From the NCBI RefSeq assembly GCF_902506065.1, contig NZ_LR732912.1, positions 4,431,525 through 4,495,524 on the forward strand: a DNA stretch of 64,000 bases, in the 5' to 3' direction. Each line of letters starts with the position of its first letter. The first letter of the stretch is position 1. The position numbers were made by a program, and so were the translations under genes. Shown here in pieces: positions 8,672 through 17,755 of the stretch. The notes beneath the pieces are model-generated. The model ran no database searches. It saw only the letters and a list, made by a program, of their open reading frames with translations, and was not told the DNA's origin. The stretch is from Arthrobacter sp. 9V. Lineage in GTDB: Bacteria > Actinomycetota > Actinomycetes > Actinomycetales > Micrococcaceae.

Positions 8672-9745
8672 ATGACCACTCGTAAAGTCATTACCGGTGC
8701 CTCGATCGTTGCCCTGCTGACGGCTGGTTTGGTGACTGTTGTTCTGGATGACAGTGATCCGGCGCAGGCGGCATCATCGTGCGCGGCACCTGCCGGTGTG
8801 GCTGCTGGTCCTGCCCCTGCCGGGGGAGTGGCCGGGTTTGATGCCGAGCAGATGAAGAACGCCCAGGCGATCATGAACGCCGCCAAGTCACTAAAGCTCC
8901 CGGTCGCGGCGCAGCTGATCGGGATACAAACCGCAATCGGTGAGTCCACACTCCGCGTCGTTGACTACGGTGACGGGGCAGGCCCGGATTCTCGTGGTTT
9001 GTTCCAGCAGCGTGCCAACGGTGCGTGGGGATCGTATGCGGACCGGATGGATCCCACCATTTCGGCGACGAATTTCTTCAAGGCCCTTCAGCGCGTCCAA
9101 GGTTGGAAAACCATGGAGCCGACCATCGCTATCCACCGGACGCAGCGGAACGCTGATCCGAACCATTACACGAAGTTCCGGGCACAGGCGACGGAAGTTT
9201 TCAAAGCCTTGGGTGGAGAGTCCGGCGCAGCGGTGGACCCTTCTGGTGTGTGCCCGGCTGAAGGCAACCAGGTTGTCGGGGACTTGGCCGGTAACTGGGT
9301 CAAGCCCATGGAAGGGGCGATCAACAGCAGCGGCTACGGTCCCCGTCCTGCACCTCCCGGCACTGCCGGGGGAGTGCTGGCCAACTTCCACTACGGCATT
9401 GACTTCTTTCATCCCGGAGGGCCGGGAACGATCGTTGCCCTGACGGATATGAAGATCGTCAAGGTCCGCAATCTTGATGGCCTGTTCGGCACCGGCGTGA
9501 CCGGGCAGACCGTGGATGGAAAGCTCACGATCGGCATGTACCACATGGAAGCCGGGTCGGTGAAGGTCAAGGAAGGCGACACCGTGGCCGCCGGAACACC
9601 GTTGGGCACCGAAGGCGCAACGGGCAACGTCACCGGCCGCCACCTCCACATGGAGTTCTTCGCCGGCGCCTTGCCCAACCCCATGGTCCCGATCAATCCC
9701 ACCATCGACCCGGCCCCGATCATGAAAGAGAAAGGCCTTCTCTGA
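8672..9745 (+). CDS. Bifunctional cell-wall hydrolase: lysozyme-like plus M23 peptidase
   Basis: A 357-residue exported protein with a signal segment (residues 8-34, ending in AQA). A lysozyme-like region follows at about 55-185, with the candidate catalytic glutamate in AIGESTL (E91) and SRGLFQQR downstream. The C-terminal LytM/M23 domain has H240 and D244 in HYGIDF and HLH at 324-326, the usual zinc ligands. It opens the peptidoglycan for the mating channel, like VirB1/TraG-type hydrolases. It is the first gene of the transfer operon, has a GGTGGAG ribosome binding site, and its stop overlaps the next start as TGATG. Confidence 0.88.
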   Translation: MTTRKVITGASIVALLTAGLVTVVLDDSDPAQAASSCAAPAGVAAGPAPAGGVAGFDAEQMKNAQAIMNAAKSLKLPVAAQLIGIQTAIGESTLRVVDYGDGAGPDSRGLFQQRANGAWGSYADRMDPTISATNFFKALQRVQGWKTMEPTIAIHRTQRNADPNHYTKFRAQATEVFKALGGESGAAVDPSGVCPAEGNQVVGDLAGNWVKPMEGAINSSGYGPRPAPPGTAGGVLANFHYGIDFFHPGGPGTIVALTDMKIVKVRNLDGLFGTGVTGQTVDGKLTIGMYHMEAGSVKVKEGDTVAAGTPLGTEGATGNVTGRHLHMEFFAGALPNPMVPINPTIDPAPIMKEKGLL

Positions 9746-10278
9746 TGCGCAAGCACCTCGCACTCACAGCCGCACTTGCCGCCGCGCTCTCCTTGAGTGC
9801 CTGCGCCGGAAACGCCAGCACCGAACCCGCGACCGGTTCGACCCCCACGGTGAACACAGGACAGGCCGGCCAGGAGAGCCACCATGCCGACGACGGCCAC
9901 GACCACGGCGCCGATGAGCACTACGGCGTCCCCGAGGTGACGTGGGATGCCGCCGCGGAGAAGTCGGTTAAGGACACCGCTGCCAAGGTTATGGGCCTGT
10001 TTGCCCGTCCCGATGTTCCGGAGACAGCGTGGTTCGCGGACCTCGCCCCGCATCTCGCACCGGAATATGCCGAGGATGCGAAGTACATCGACCCGGCCAG
10101 GGTGCCCAGCCGCAAAGTCACGGACGGGCCGGCCATCAGCCGGGATGCCGGCAACCCGCTGACGGTTACCGCAACGTTCTCCACGGATGCGGGCCGCTGG
10201 ACGATGCTCCTGCACCGGTCCGGGCAGCAGCAGCCCTGGCTGGTCACAGCGATCTCCCCGCAAGAACCGACGTCATGA
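9745..10278 (+). CDS. Lipoprotein of the transfer operon
   Basis: A 177-residue protein with a lipoprotein signal (LSAC lipobox near residue 20). A low-complexity His/Asp-rich linker around residues 45-60 (HHADDGHDHGADEHYG) could bind metal or act as a spacer, followed by a compact C-terminal region. It is translationally coupled to the wall hydrolase and probably sits on the outer face of the membrane as a channel accessory. No family was recognised. Confidence 0.7.
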   Translation: MRKHLALTAALAAALSLSACAGNASTEPATGSTPTVNTGQAGQESHHADDGHDHGADEHYGVPEVTWDAAAEKSVKDTAAKVMGLFARPDVPETAWFADLAPHLAPEYAEDAKYIDPARVPSRKVTDGPAISRDAGNPLTVTATFSTDAGRWTMLLHRSGQQQPWLVTAISPQEPTS

Positions 10279-10319
10279 ACCCAACGACCGAACCTGAACC
10301 GAGCGAGAGGAACCATCCG

Positions 10320-11501
10320 ATGAGCACGAACTGGCAAGGGAGCGAACGGAAGAGCCGCGCACCCATCAGCCTGATCGACACCGAACCCGAAGCAATTGCA
10401 ACGGATCCGGCCACGATCATCCACGCCGTACCGGACTCCGAACCGGCTGCAGCCGAACCGAAGGCTGAAACGGTAGTTGATCACCGCGAAGCTCCGCTGG
10501 TCAGTGGCCGCCGCAGCGCAGCTGTGTTGCGCAAGGAGAACGTGAACGACCAGTTGCCGCCGGCCTCCGGCTGGCAGGCATTCCTGCGGGCGGTCAGCTT
10601 CGGTCTGATCCGTCCGAAGGTGGGCGCGGCCGAGTTGGCGCGCCGGGCGGACTTGTCCGCGATCCAGCGGGTGTACTCCCGTCCGATGCAGATCATGGTC
10701 GCCCAGCCCCTGGGTGGGGTGGGCAAGACGATGTGCAGCGTCGGGCTGGGCTCCACGTTCGGGATCCACTCAGGTCAGCAGACGCTGGTGTGGGACAACA
10801 ACGAAATGATGGGCACCGCCGGCGTCCGCACCAACGCAAACGATTCCACCCGCACTGTCTGGGATCTGTTGAACGTCCTGGAGTCTTTCGAGACCGTCAC
10901 CGCCCGAAAGGGTGAGCTGTCTTACTACACCCGTCATCAGGGGAACAACCAGTTCTCCGTGTTGGTCGCGGACGAGGACGCGGACCGGATGAAGTCCATT
11001 GGTGCCGATGAGTTCAACCGCATCCACACGGTGGTCAGCCGTTTCTACGACACCATCATCGTGGACACCGGGAACAACACCCGCTCAGCGAACTGGCTCG
11101 CCTCGATCGAGGTCACCGACCAGCTGGTGATCCCCACAACGCTGAAGCGCAACGCTGTCGTCTCCGCCCTGCGGATGATCGAACAGCTCGAATCCATGTC
11201 CGAGCGAACCGGCAACCCGCACTACAAAGACCTGGTGAGCAACGCCGTAGTCCTGGTCACCCAGGGCGGCGGAGCGAAAGTCTCCGCAGCCGAGCAGGCA
11301 GAGCTTCGCCAGAACCTGGCCTCCGCGGTCCGGGTCCTGATCGACATCCCTTATGACGGTGCGCTGGATACCGGCTCGATCATCGACTGGCAGCTCGTCG
11401 GTGACCCGGCCCGCCGGGCCTTCGAACGTGCCTCAGCGGAAATCGCTGAAGGGCTCCTTGCCATTGACCGCACCACATCTACCAAGACCACCAACTTCTA
11501 A
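10320..11501 (+). CDS. ParA/MinD-like ATPase of the transfer operon
   Basis: This protein of about 393 residues has an acidic, probably disordered N-terminal 75 residues, then a P-loop domain: PLGGVGKT at residues 130-137 (deviant Walker A), WDNNEMMGT at about 158-166 and TIIVDTGNNT further on. An in-frame ATG at 10275 overlaps the preceding stop, but the ATG at 10320 has the better GAGAGG site. ParA-like ATPases inside actinobacterial T4SS operons probably position or recruit the apparatus rather than segregate DNA. No ParB gene follows, which supports that reading. Confidence 0.8.
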   Translation: MSTNWQGSERKSRAPISLIDTEPEAIATDPATIIHAVPDSEPAAAEPKAETVVDHREAPLVSGRRSAAVLRKENVNDQLPPASGWQAFLRAVSFGLIRPKVGAAELARRADLSAIQRVYSRPMQIMVAQPLGGVGKTMCSVGLGSTFGIHSGQQTLVWDNNEMMGTAGVRTNANDSTRTVWDLLNVLESFETVTARKGELSYYTRHQGNNQFSVLVADEDADRMKSIGADEFNRIHTVVSRFYDTIIVDTGNNTRSANWLASIEVTDQLVIPTTLKRNAVVSALRMIEQLESMSERTGNPHYKDLVSNAVVLVTQGGGAKVSAAEQAELRQNLASAVRVLIDIPYDGALDTGSIIDWQLVGDPARRAFERASAEIAEGLLAIDRTTSTKTTNF

Positions 11502-11515
11502 GGAGCAGGAAAAAC

Positions 11516-11860
11516 ATGTTCAGCACCATCAGCAACGAAATCACCATCCGCACAGCTGTGCCCCTGATCGACAACCCGCTGGACGGCGTAACACCCAGCA
11601 TTGACGTCCTCGGCGTGAAATTCGAAGGAGCCGTCCAAATGGTCCTCGGCGCACTCTGGGCTCTTGCTCTGATTCTTCTGGCCGGGGCGTTCATTTGGAA
11701 CCTCATGAAGTGGGGAATCGCCCGCAATCGCGGCCACTCCGACGACCTTGAAGACGGCGCAGCCGGGGCCAAGAAGACCGGCATCGCCTTCGGTGCAGCA
11801 GCAGGAGCCAGCGTTATCATCGGCGGCATCCTGGCCCTCGCCACGGCTGCAGGAGCCTAG
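11516..11860 (+). CDS. Small two-helix membrane protein, pilin-like
   Basis: A 114-residue protein with two transmembrane segments (residues about 43-63 and 88-111) joined by a short charged loop. Size, topology and position match VirB2/TrbC- or PrgI-like small subunits of type IV secretion operons. No cleavable signal is evident. An AAGGAGCAGG site precedes the ATG. Confidence 0.6.
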   Translation: MFSTISNEITIRTAVPLIDNPLDGVTPSIDVLGVKFEGAVQMVLGALWALALILLAGAFIWNLMKWGIARNRGHSDDLEDGAAGAKKTGIAFGAAAGASVIIGGILALATAAGA

Positions 11861-11863
11861 CCC

Positions 11864-12646
11864 ATGCGGAAACACTGGAAACTCCTCACAGCCTTGGGGG
11901 CGGTGATCCTGGTCATCGCTGTTGCCGTCGTCCTGCTGAACCCACCGGCACCGGCGGCCAAGCCGGATGACCCCAGCTCTCTGCAGGCGTCCGGGAAGTT
12001 CGGGTTCCCTGTCTCCGGGATCAAGATCGGTGAAGGCGGGACTAAAACCGCCAGTGACGGCAAGACCATCACCGGCTACAACGGCAGCTGCGACTCAGCC
12101 GCCCAAGCAGCCGCCAACTATACCCACCTTCTCAGGGACGTCAACGTCACCACTTGGGCCCAACAGAAGAAGACGCTGAAGGAGCTCTCAGAAACTGGTC
12201 CATGGTTTGCTACGGCCACCTTGGCTGGGGACACCCTGGCCGGACTGAAAGAGCAGCCTCCTGGAGCGTTTGAAGGTGGATGGATACAGCGATCCGACGT
12301 TAGTGCTGGGGGCATGTACCGGCTGGCGGGCTGCGAAGAAAAGAAGAAGGCCGTGGTCCAGGTCTTCACCGGCTCTCTTGATGGCCGAACTGACAGCGTC
12401 CCGTTGGCAAGCTTCGGAACTGTCACGATGCAGCTCGGATGGGATGGCGACTGGAAAATTACGGACGCTACGCCGAAAGCCGACGACCCGTCGTTCGGAG
12501 GCAGGGTCAAGGATGCAGGGCCTGGAGGGCAAGACCCTAAAGGCCCAACGGGTGCCATCCCGGTTCTGGACGAGTCGCTAGTGAACTGGGTCTTCGAGGG
12601 CAAGAGCAAGGAGGGGTGGGTCGAGTATGCAAACGCTAAGCGCTAG
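11864..12646 (+). CDS. Membrane-anchored T4SS accessory protein
   Basis: A 260-residue protein with one N-terminal transmembrane helix (residues 7-26) and a soluble extracytoplasmic domain. This is the topology of VirB8/TcpC-type scaffold proteins, but no sequence motif proves the family. It begins four bases after the small membrane protein and overlaps the next gene by 20 bases, so it is surely co-translated. Confidence 0.6.
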   Translation: MRKHWKLLTALGAVILVIAVAVVLLNPPAPAAKPDDPSSLQASGKFGFPVSGIKIGEGGTKTASDGKTITGYNGSCDSAAQAAANYTHLLRDVNVTTWAQQKKTLKELSETGPWFATATLAGDTLAGLKEQPPGAFEGGWIQRSDVSAGGMYRLAGCEEKKKAVVQVFTGSLDGRTDSVPLASFGTVTMQLGWDGDWKITDATPKADDPSFGGRVKDAGPGGQDPKGPTGAIPVLDESLVNWVFEGKSKEGWVEYANAKR

Positions 12647-14537
12647 CCGGGCGTTACGCCTCGTCGCAGCCCTGCTGGCGCTGTTCCTTGGCTTCGGCGT
12701 CGTTTTCGCTGGACCCGCTGAGGCAGCAGACGAAGTAAACACGACTGAGAAGCTAAACGCGGACCAGCTCAAACGCCTTGCAGGGCTGCCGGAAGCACAA
12801 CGGAACGGTATCAGGGACCGCTTGAACCTTGAGCACGGTAAGAAGGCGTGCAGCAACGTGGTCTTCTACGGAACTATGGGCGGAAGCAACTGTGAGAACA
12901 CTGCTGCCAAGGCCTTCGGAGCATTTCTCACCACCCCCGAACAGTCCTTGGACTACGACGGAACACAGCCTCGTTTCTGCAGTGGCCTTTCCACAACCGG
13001 GGCTCCTAACGCGGCGGTGTCCTATTGCGTGGCTTCAGCGCTGTGGGAGAAGTACGCTCCGATTGCCGGTGTGGTGATGCGGACGACCATCTCGGCAATG
13101 CCGGGCGGTCAGGTTGTCCTGGGCACGGTCGATACCGTGGCGTTCATCGCCAACGCGAAGGACGGGTTTGAGAAGTTCGCCAACACCGTCAAGGCAGAGG
13201 GCGTGAAGTCCACCGACGAGGTGCTGAACAACCTCTTGAAGATCTCGGTATTCGAGATTGATGACGCCTTCCGTGCCACGTGGGCTGTGTTCGCCGGGAT
13301 CGGGATCCTGGTCATGGGCTTGATGTATTTCAAGCTCTGGAAGGACGTTGCGAACGAAGAGATCGATATGGACTCCGCCCGGACGTCTTTGCTTTGGTAC
13401 GGGCCGTTGTCCATGCTCCTGGTGCTGTTCGGGCCGGCTATCGGCTACGTGATCAACGGATGGATGACAGGGCTGACTGAAGGGATCACATTCTGGACTT
13501 CCAGCAGGGTCACGGACTTCGGGGTCGCCATTTCCCGGTTCGCGTCGTACGAATCCAGCGGTGCGTTCGGTCCCTTGGCGGCGGTCTTGCTGTTCGGGCT
13601 GCTGTTCATCGCTGCCTGGGCCATGCTTGGGCTGCTCGCGCTCCAGCCGTTGGCCCTATACCTGCTGGGCTTGGGCATCGCACTGATGGTCGGGTTCATG
13701 ATCCACCCGAAGTACCGCGAACGCGTGGGCAAGATCGGAGCGCTGTGGCTCGGGATTTCCCTGTCAAAGCCGTTGCTGCTGCTTCTCATGGGAGCGGTGT
13801 TCAGCTATATCGCCTCACGTCCGGCGTTTAGCGGCGAGGGCGTGGACGATGGCATGGTGAACGCGACATCGGTGTTCCTGGCCGCGGCCGCGATGTGTGT
13901 TCTGGCTTTCGCCCTGCCGATGCTTTACAAGTACGTCCCGATCCTGCCGTCATCCTCGACCAGCCTGGGTGAGGGCCGTCAGTCGATCGCCGGGCCGGCC
14001 ATGGTCGCCGGCGCGGGCGCTGCGATTTCCTCGGCGATCAGGCAGCGCCGGACCGCACAGGTACAGTCCGGTGCTACGGGCGGACGGAGCGGGAGTCTTT
14101 ACGGGGGCGGGGCCGCCACGAAGGGCCCCTCGTCGGTGGCAACGCAATCAGAAGGTCAGGGCGGTTCAGGGCTGGGATCGAACGGTTCGGGAGTCTCAGG
14201 ACGCCGCAGTGCGGCCTCCAGGGTTCCTACCGAGCAGGGTGCTGCACCCTCGGGTCAGGACCATCAAGGCGGTCGGGCGCAAGGACAGGGACATCCGGAG
14301 ACCCGCACGATCGGGGAGTTGCAAAAAGCCGACCGCGCCGGAACCGGCGGTGCAAAGGCAGCACAGACGTTGAAGACCGGGGCCGGGGCAGTGGGACGGG
14401 GATCGGCGAAGGTCGTAGCCGGTGGCGCGACGGCGTTCCTGCTGGCGGGCCGGGAAGCGGCGCGTCAGGCCTCCATGCGCGGCCAGCGCTCAGCGCGTTC
14501 GATGGCTCCGGATACCGACCACATCAGTGGCCGGTAA
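12627..14537 (+). CDS. Large polytopic T4SS membrane protein, VirB6-like in topology
   Basis: A 636-residue protein with a signal-like N-terminus (residues 9-35, ending AEA), an extracytoplasmic region to about 200, about seven transmembrane helices between 215 and 440, and a long Gly/Ser/Gln-rich tail. Signal, helical bundle and disordered tail resemble actinobacterial channel proteins in the place of VirB6/TcpH. AGGAGGGG lies about ten bases before the ATG. Confidence 0.65.
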   Translation: MQTLSASRALRLVAALLALFLGFGVVFAGPAEAADEVNTTEKLNADQLKRLAGLPEAQRNGIRDRLNLEHGKKACSNVVFYGTMGGSNCENTAAKAFGAFLTTPEQSLDYDGTQPRFCSGLSTTGAPNAAVSYCVASALWEKYAPIAGVVMRTTISAMPGGQVVLGTVDTVAFIANAKDGFEKFANTVKAEGVKSTDEVLNNLLKISVFEIDDAFRATWAVFAGIGILVMGLMYFKLWKDVANEEIDMDSARTSLLWYGPLSMLLVLFGPAIGYVINGWMTGLTEGITFWTSSRVTDFGVAISRFASYESSGAFGPLAAVLLFGLLFIAAWAMLGLLALQPLALYLLGLGIALMVGFMIHPKYRERVGKIGALWLGISLSKPLLLLLMGAVFSYIASRPAFSGEGVDDGMVNATSVFLAAAAMCVLAFALPMLYKYVPILPSSSTSLGEGRQSIAGPAMVAGAGAAISSAIRQRRTAQVQSGATGGRSGSLYGGGAATKGPSSVATQSEGQGGSGLGSNGSGVSGRRSAASRVPTEQGAAPSGQDHQGGRAQGQGHPETRTIGELQKADRAGTGGAKAAQTLKTGAGAVGRGSAKVVAGGATAFLLAGREAARQASMRGQRSARSMAPDTDHISGR

Positions 14538-14564
14538 GAGAAGTACGGCAAGGAGTAGGTAGTC

Positions 14565-16127
14565 ATGGGAAGAATGGTTGTTGTCGGCGGCGAGGTCCAG
14601 AGCCGTGGCCTGTTCGGCGGAAACCGGACGGCACCGGAATGGATCGGTCTGTCAGTGGCCGTCGGTACCGGATTGTTGATCGTGCTCGCCGGTGGCAGCA
14701 ATGTCGTGGCGTGGATCAGCGCCGTGGTGCTGGTTCTGGCAGGGGTCATCCTGACCACACCCAACAAGCTCTCCGGCCACCGCTCCCTGGGCGCTCTCTT
14801 CGTTGAACTCCGACACAAGAAGATCCGGGCCAAGAACAAGTCCCTGGTCTACGTCCCGGTCAAGGACCGTCCACAGACGCGGATGATCAAAGCCGGGAAA
14901 AAGGACCGTGACCGCGCCGATGCGAACGGCATGATCGAGGTACCGATCCGGCACAAGGACAACGCCCCGCTCATGGTCGGCACCGTCCGCCACTTCTCCA
15001 TCGATACCCCGGAAGGTCCGCTGGTCATCTTCCGGCATCAGGGCAAGGTCAAGAAGTCCTACTACACGGCCACGATGGAAGTCATGGGTTCTTCCTCGGG
15101 AATCCGGGAGGAATACCGGAAAGAATCAGGACACGTCGCCCGTGGCCAGTACCTCGCCCGGTTGGCCCGCCGACAGTCCCTGGTCACCCATGTCCAGACC
15201 CTCGCCCGCGCCGTGCCGATGGACTCGGCCGACCACCTGCTGTGGGTCAAAAAACGCGTCGCACAGAATGTTCCACGGATCCTCTTGGAGTCCTACGGTG
15301 ACCTGTGCGAGACGACCCGTTCACGGTCCGAACAGCACCGTACCTACGAGACGTTCCGGATCCCCGGCTCCCCGGCACTCTACCGCCGCGCGGAAGCGTA
15401 CGGGGCAGGGGATGAAGCTATCGGTCAGGCGATCTATCAGGAAATCCGCTCAGCCATGGCCCAGGCGTCCATGATGGGTTCGATCACGAACTCGCGGCCC
15501 CTTGGACCTGAGGCCATGGCCGCGCTGCTGCGTCACTTGCAGGACCCGGACTTCGACATTGACGACTACGACGGCGCCAACCTGATGGACTGCTGGCAGC
15601 ACCTGGACGGCGCAGCGTCGCCCATCTCGGTGGTAGTGAATGACCACTGGCACATCCGCACCGGCTACGTGCCGGCCCCTGCATTCAGTCCCGCACCCAT
15701 CCCGGTCGAGGCGTTGGAAGCGATCATTAGCGGCATCCAGCCCGCGGTCGTGCACTCAGTGTCAATGGTCATGGAGCTTGAAGATGCGCGCAGTGCCCGG
15801 TCCAAGGCCCGCTCGGATGCCGCGATGGACCGGGCAAAGGGGAACGAGGTGGCCAAGTCCGGTGTCGTCACCGACGGCACCGAAGAAGTGTTGATGGGTG
15901 CCTCCACCCAGCGCCTCCTGGATCTGAAGCCCGGTTCCGGCCATCACGGCGCGGCTTACGGGCTGTATATCTCTTTCGCGGTGGAGGACGCGAACGAGAT
16001 TCTGTCCACTACCGACATTGTTGAGGCAGCTGCCTCCGATGCCGGTATCGAGTTCATTGATTGGTTGGATCACCGCAACGACCTTGCCCTGATCGCCACC
16101 ATGCCGTTCACGAGGGGAATCCGATGA
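14565..16127 (+). CDS. SCO6880-family conjugation protein
   Basis: A 520-residue protein with two adjacent N-terminal transmembrane helices (residues about 25-42 and 46-63) and a large cytoplasmic domain. The sequence matches my recollection of the SCO6880 family, found next to VirB4-like ATPases in actinobacterial transfer operons. It probably corresponds to the membrane and N-terminal part of a split VirB3/VirB4 unit. The start has an AAGGAG site, and the stop overlaps the VirB4 gene start (ATGA). Confidence 0.75.
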   Translation: MGRMVVVGGEVQSRGLFGGNRTAPEWIGLSVAVGTGLLIVLAGGSNVVAWISAVVLVLAGVILTTPNKLSGHRSLGALFVELRHKKIRAKNKSLVYVPVKDRPQTRMIKAGKKDRDRADANGMIEVPIRHKDNAPLMVGTVRHFSIDTPEGPLVIFRHQGKVKKSYYTATMEVMGSSSGIREEYRKESGHVARGQYLARLARRQSLVTHVQTLARAVPMDSADHLLWVKKRVAQNVPRILLESYGDLCETTRSRSEQHRTYETFRIPGSPALYRRAEAYGAGDEAIGQAIYQEIRSAMAQASMMGSITNSRPLGPEAMAALLRHLQDPDFDIDDYDGANLMDCWQHLDGAASPISVVVNDHWHIRTGYVPAPAFSPAPIPVEALEAIISGIQPAVVHSVSMVMELEDARSARSKARSDAAMDRAKGNEVAKSGVVTDGTEEVLMGASTQRLLDLKPGSGHHGAAYGLYISFAVEDANEILSTTDIVEAAASDAGIEFIDWLDHRNDLALIATMPFTRGIR

Positions 16128-17755
16128 GCACCACGAACGATGTCAAGCGTCTCAGTCTGCCTTGGGCTGTGGCCAGCAAATCCAAGCGGTCCCTCAAGGC
16201 CCAGGTCCGTGCCGGGAAGCTTGAGCTGGAAGCAGCGGACACCACGGCCGATGGTTTGCGCCCTAAGAAGCCGCTGACGAAGAAGGCTGTGAAGAGGGCT
16301 GAGAAGAAGGAAGCCAAGGAGCGTGAGCTGGCCGAGGCCAAAGCGAACGCCCAGACACGGTGGCATCACGATCGCAAGTGGGCGTTCGCGTCGAAGCTGG
16401 GGTTCTATGACCCGGCAGCGCCGGGCATCGCGTCCTCGACACGGCAGATGGAGTTCTCCCACATGGCGATTGCCTCCCCTCCGACGTCGCACCGCGGTCT
16501 GGTGTTCGGCGTCGACGCCGGGTCCGGGTGGATGATCGTCCACGACCCGTTCACCGCCTACGGTGACACCCTCGAATCCCCGAACGTCTGCTACATCGGT
16601 GACCTTGGCCAGGGGAAGTCCTCGGCCATGAAGACTTGGGGTGTGCTGCGTCAGCTGATCCTCGGCCGCCGCGTCGTGGTCATCGATAAGAAGTACCAGA
16701 AGGACGTCGGCGGCGGCGAGTACACACCCCTTGCGCGGAAGCTCGGCGTCGCTCCGGTGCGGTTCAGCATTGGTGGCGGTGGATCCCGGATCAACATCCT
16801 CGATCCCCGTATCGCTGCCCGCCTGAATGAGGAAACCCACGACAGCGCCGAAGCGTTCCGCACCCCGGCCGGTCAGTCGATGCTGGTCCGTGCTGTCATG
16901 GAAGAAGCCCTTCGCCGGCCGATGACGCCCAAGGAAGGCAAGGCGGTACGTATGGCGCACCGGCAGGCTTTGACGGATGCGAAGAAGGCCGGGGAAGTCG
17001 CGCACATCGGGCACGTCCTTAAAGCCCTCTACGCGCCTAACGCAGACGCCGCGAAGGCCACGAACCTCACGGTGGAGGAACTGCGCGAGTGGGGTCAGGA
17101 TCCGGCCTTCGAGCTTGAACGCATGATCGAAGATGACCTCGCAGGCCTGATCGACGGGGAAACCAGTTCGGACATTCAGCTCAACGCTGGCCTGACAGTC
17201 TTTGACGTCTCGCTGCTTCCAGAAGATGGTCCGGCGCTGCCGATCGTCATGACGATCATCAACACTTGGTTGGCCAACACCCTCTACCGGCAGGAAGAAG
17301 CAGTCCCGACGGTGCTGCTGATTGAAGAAGCTTGGCACACCGTCCAAGGGTCGGTGACCACGGTGACCCGCCGCAACACCAAACTCTCTCGCGCCCTGTC
17401 CCTGTCCTGCCAGTTCGCGTTCCACCATATCTCCGACATCCCGGCAGACAGCCCGGCGATCTCCATGCTCAAAGAATGCGGCACCGTCCTGCTCTACAAG
17501 CAGCAAAAGAGCGCCGACGCCCTGGCGTGCGAAGAAATGTTCACCCTCCCCGTCGGGACGGCCGAAGTGATCACCAAACTGGTCAAGGGCACCTGCCTGT
17601 TCAAAATCGACCAATACGACCCCTTCGAAGCCATCCACGTACGCAGCCCCCTCGAAGTCGAACTGACCGACACGGACGGTGCCATGAAATCCACCTCCAC
17701 CATCGCGTTCACCGAAGAATCCACCGACGAAGCCATGGAGGTCATCCCGGCATGA
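16124..17755 (+). CDS. VirB4-like transfer ATPase
   Basis: A 543-residue cytoplasmic ATPase. Walker A is GDLGQGKS at residues 159-166; Walker B is TVLLIEEAWH near residue 396. A Lys/Arg/Glu-rich helical stretch occupies residues 45-75. It is shorter than canonical VirB4 because the N-terminal part appears to be supplied by the SCO6880 protein just upstream. It powers assembly or substrate movement through the mating channel. The gene overlaps both neighbours by four bases. Confidence 0.85.
   Translation: MSTTNDVKRLSLPWAVASKSKRSLKAQVRAGKLELEAADTTADGLRPKKPLTKKAVKRAEKKEAKERELAEAKANAQTRWHHDRKWAFASKLGFYDPAAPGIASSTRQMEFSHMAIASPPTSHRGLVFGVDAGSGWMIVHDPFTAYGDTLESPNVCYIGDLGQGKSSAMKTWGVLRQLILGRRVVVIDKKYQKDVGGGEYTPLARKLGVAPVRFSIGGGGSRINILDPRIAARLNEETHDSAEAFRTPAGQSMLVRAVMEEALRRPMTPKEGKAVRMAHRQALTDAKKAGEVAHIGHVLKALYAPNADAAKATNLTVEELREWGQDPAFELERMIEDDLAGLIDGETSSDIQLNAGLTVFDVSLLPEDGPALPIVMTIINTWLANTLYRQEEAVPTVLLIEEAWHTVQGSVTTVTRRNTKLSRALSLSCQFAFHHISDIPADSPAISMLKECGTVLLYKQQKSADALACEEMFTLPVGTAEVITKLVKGTCLFKIDQYDPFEAIHVRSPLEVELTDTDGAMKSTSTIAFTEESTDEAMEVIPA

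Noticed and set aside
8891..9763. Long minus-strand frame opposite the M23 gene
   Set aside because: It is the antisense shadow of a gene with clear catalytic motifs.
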